64,000 nt of DNA from Streptomyces violaceoruber. Lineage in GTDB: Bacteria; Actinomycetota; Actinomycetes; Streptomycetales; Streptomycetaceae. The stretch lies in the NCBI RefSeq assembly GCF_033406955.1, contig NZ_CP137734.1, forward strand, positions 4,526,001 to 4,590,000. The letters are read 5' to 3'. Shown here piece by piece: positions 62,973 to 64,000 of the stretch (position 1 is its first letter; the number at the start of each line of letters is the position of its first letter). The notes below the pieces were generated by a model that had not been told where the DNA came from, did no database searches, and worked only from the letters and a program-made list of their open reading frames with translations. The position numbers and the translations under genes are program-made.

Positions 62973-64000
62973 TCAGCGTCGTCCGCCGGGGCCGTTGCCC
63001 GGGCCCTGGATCAGGTTGCCCGGGAAGCCGCCGTCCCCGCCGCCGTCGCCGGTGCCGCCGTTGGTCAGGCCGGCGATGAAGCCGTCGTCGTCGCCGTTGT
63101 TGCCGTCGTCGGGCTTGTCCTCGTCGCGGCCCTTGTCCTTGTCCTTGTTCTTGTCCTTGTTCTTGTCGCCGTCCGGGATGTCGACGAGGTTGAACGAGGG
63201 GGAGTCCTTGCCCGACAGGGCGCCGGTCATGGCGTCCTTCCAGATCGGGCCCGGGACCGCGCCACCGAAGACGAGGGGGTGGTAGACGCCGCCGATCGTG
63301 ATGTCCTTCATCTCGACCTCCTGGCTGGCGCTGCCGACCCAGACGGCGCCCGACATGTTCGGCGTGTAGCCGACGAACCAGGCGTTCTTGCGCTCGTCGG
63401 TCGTACCCGTCTTGCCGGCGTTGGCGCGGTCGCTCAGACCGGCCGCCTTACCGGTACCGGAGTCGACCACGCCCTGCAGCAGGGTGTTCACGCTGTCCGC
63501 GGTCTTCTCCGTCATGGCGCGCGAGCACGTCGACTTCGGCACCTCGAGCGACTTCTGCTTGTTGCCGACCTTCTGGGTGATCGACTCGATCGCGACCGGC
63601 GTGCAGTACATGCCGCGCGAGGCGAAGGTCGCGTAGGCGCTCGCCATCGTCAGCGGGGACATACCGACCGAGCCGAGGGCGAGGGCCGAGGGGTTCTGCG
63701 GCAGCTTGTCCCCGTTGCCCTGGTGGACGTGGAGCTTGTCCGCCATGGACGCGACCGGGCACAGACCGATGTCGGCGAGCATCTGGACGAAGTAGGTGTT
63801 GACCGACTTGGCCATCGCCTCCTTCAGCCGGTACGGGCCGACCTCCGACTCGTTCTCGTTCTCGAGGCGGTAGCCCGAGTCGTTGATCCAGGGCTTGTCA
63901 CAGGTCTGGATGGGGCTCGGGTAGTCCATGTCGTACGGCGACGAGTACTCCTTCGTCGCCGGTACGTTCTCCTCCAGGGCCGCGGCCGCCAGGAACGGCT
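62973..64000 (-). CDS. class-A penicillin-binding protein, C-terminal part (partial)
   Basis: About 342 residues are present; the start lies beyond the right edge. AKSVNTYFVQMLADIG holds the SxN motif of the transpeptidase domain, and ANAGKTGTTDERKNAWFVGY the KTG motif. The active-site SxxK serine would lie outside the window. The C-terminal tail is a charged DKNKDKNKDKDKGRD stretch, then a Gly-Asn-Pro-rich end. It builds cell wall on the outside of the membrane. Confidence 0.93.
   Translation of the reverse strand, partial: PFLAAAALEENVPATKEYSSPYDMDYPSPIQTCDKPWINDSGYRLENENESEVGPYRLKEAMAKSVNTYFVQMLADIGLCPVASMADKLHVHQGNGDKLPQNPSALALGSVGMSPLTMASAYATFASRGMYCTPVAIESITQKVGNKQKSLEVPKSTCSRAMTEKTADSVNTLLQGVVDSGTGKAAGLSDRANAGKTGTTDERKNAWFVGYTPNMSGAVWVGSASQEVEMKDITIGGVYHPLVFGGAVPGPIWKDAMTGALSGKDSPSFNLVDIPDGDKNKDKNKDKDKGRDEDKPDDGNNGDDDGFIAGLTNGGTGDGGGDGGFPGNLIQGPGNGPGGRR

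Overview
The base composition (very high GC), codon use (near-universal G or C in third positions), GTG and TTG starts, tight ATGA-type gene overlaps and gene content all point to a Streptomyces chromosome. Recognisable anchors are purA, recR with ybaB, lysC-asd and a vanRS/vanJKHAX vancomycin-resistance cluster. From memory, gene order and VanR/VanS sequence closely resemble the Streptomyces coelicolor / S. lividans core region around purA and van; I could not run a comparison to settle the species.

Layout. 0.2-7.7 kb: an alpha/beta hydrolase (possibly kynurenine formamidase), then an operon of secreted esterase, acyltransferase, histidine kinase and NarL-type regulator, then a second, paralogous kinase-regulator pair. 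7.7-14.1 kb: a small membrane protein, a cytochrome P450, a cupin, and a drug-efflux-type ABC transporter divergent from its likely GbsR/MarR-type regulator. 14.1-25.1 kb: a DAG-kinase-like protein with a degenerate nucleotide motif, purA, an ECF41-type sigma factor, a GntR regulator, a class-III aminotransferase, a transmembrane Ser/Thr kinase with an elastin-like repeat linker, and a solitary SLATT-type two-helix membrane protein. 25.3-30.0 kb: ybaB-recR-DUF5063, a broken LysR remnant, then lysC (with an in-frame second start for the beta subunit) and asd. 30.4-41.4 kb: SigE-family sigma factor with a membrane anti-sigma-like partner, SURF1, an S9 peptidase, a double TrkA/RCK-type channel-like protein, an NfeD-flotillin pair and a PucR-family regulator. 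41.6-49.5 kb: DUF3040, two cation/proton antiporters, a TrkA-C subunit, a winged-helix regulator divergent from a hydrolase, a CPBP protease and an MBL-fold hydrolase.

49.5-60.1 kb is the accessory part. It holds vanX, vanA, vanH, vanK and vanJ on the minus strand and vanR-vanS on the plus strand. The three van promoters on the minus strand carry the same 40-bp element at exactly the same distance (24 bp) from the chosen start codons. VanS and VanR sense and relay the glycopeptide signal. VanH makes D-lactate, VanA makes D-Ala-D-Lac, VanX removes D-Ala-D-Ala, VanK modifies the altered precursor and VanJ acts on the lipid carrier. Beside it lies a graveyard: a head-to-head erythromycin-esterase/TetR pair whose two 5' ends are both missing at one junction, an IS256-type transposase scrap, and a nucleotidyltransferase broken by frameshifts and a stop codon. 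It ends at tRNA-Pro(CGG).

60.4-64.0 kb returns to core genes: a Pr6Pr membrane protein, a membrane metallophosphoesterase, a YqeY protein and the C-terminal part of a class-A penicillin-binding protein that runs off the window.

Two signals seem least likely to be already described. One is a 17-bp palindrome, TGCCGGAA-centred, present both upstream of the PucR-family gene and upstream of the NfeD-flotillin operon. The other is the double-truncation junction between the esterase and the TetR gene.
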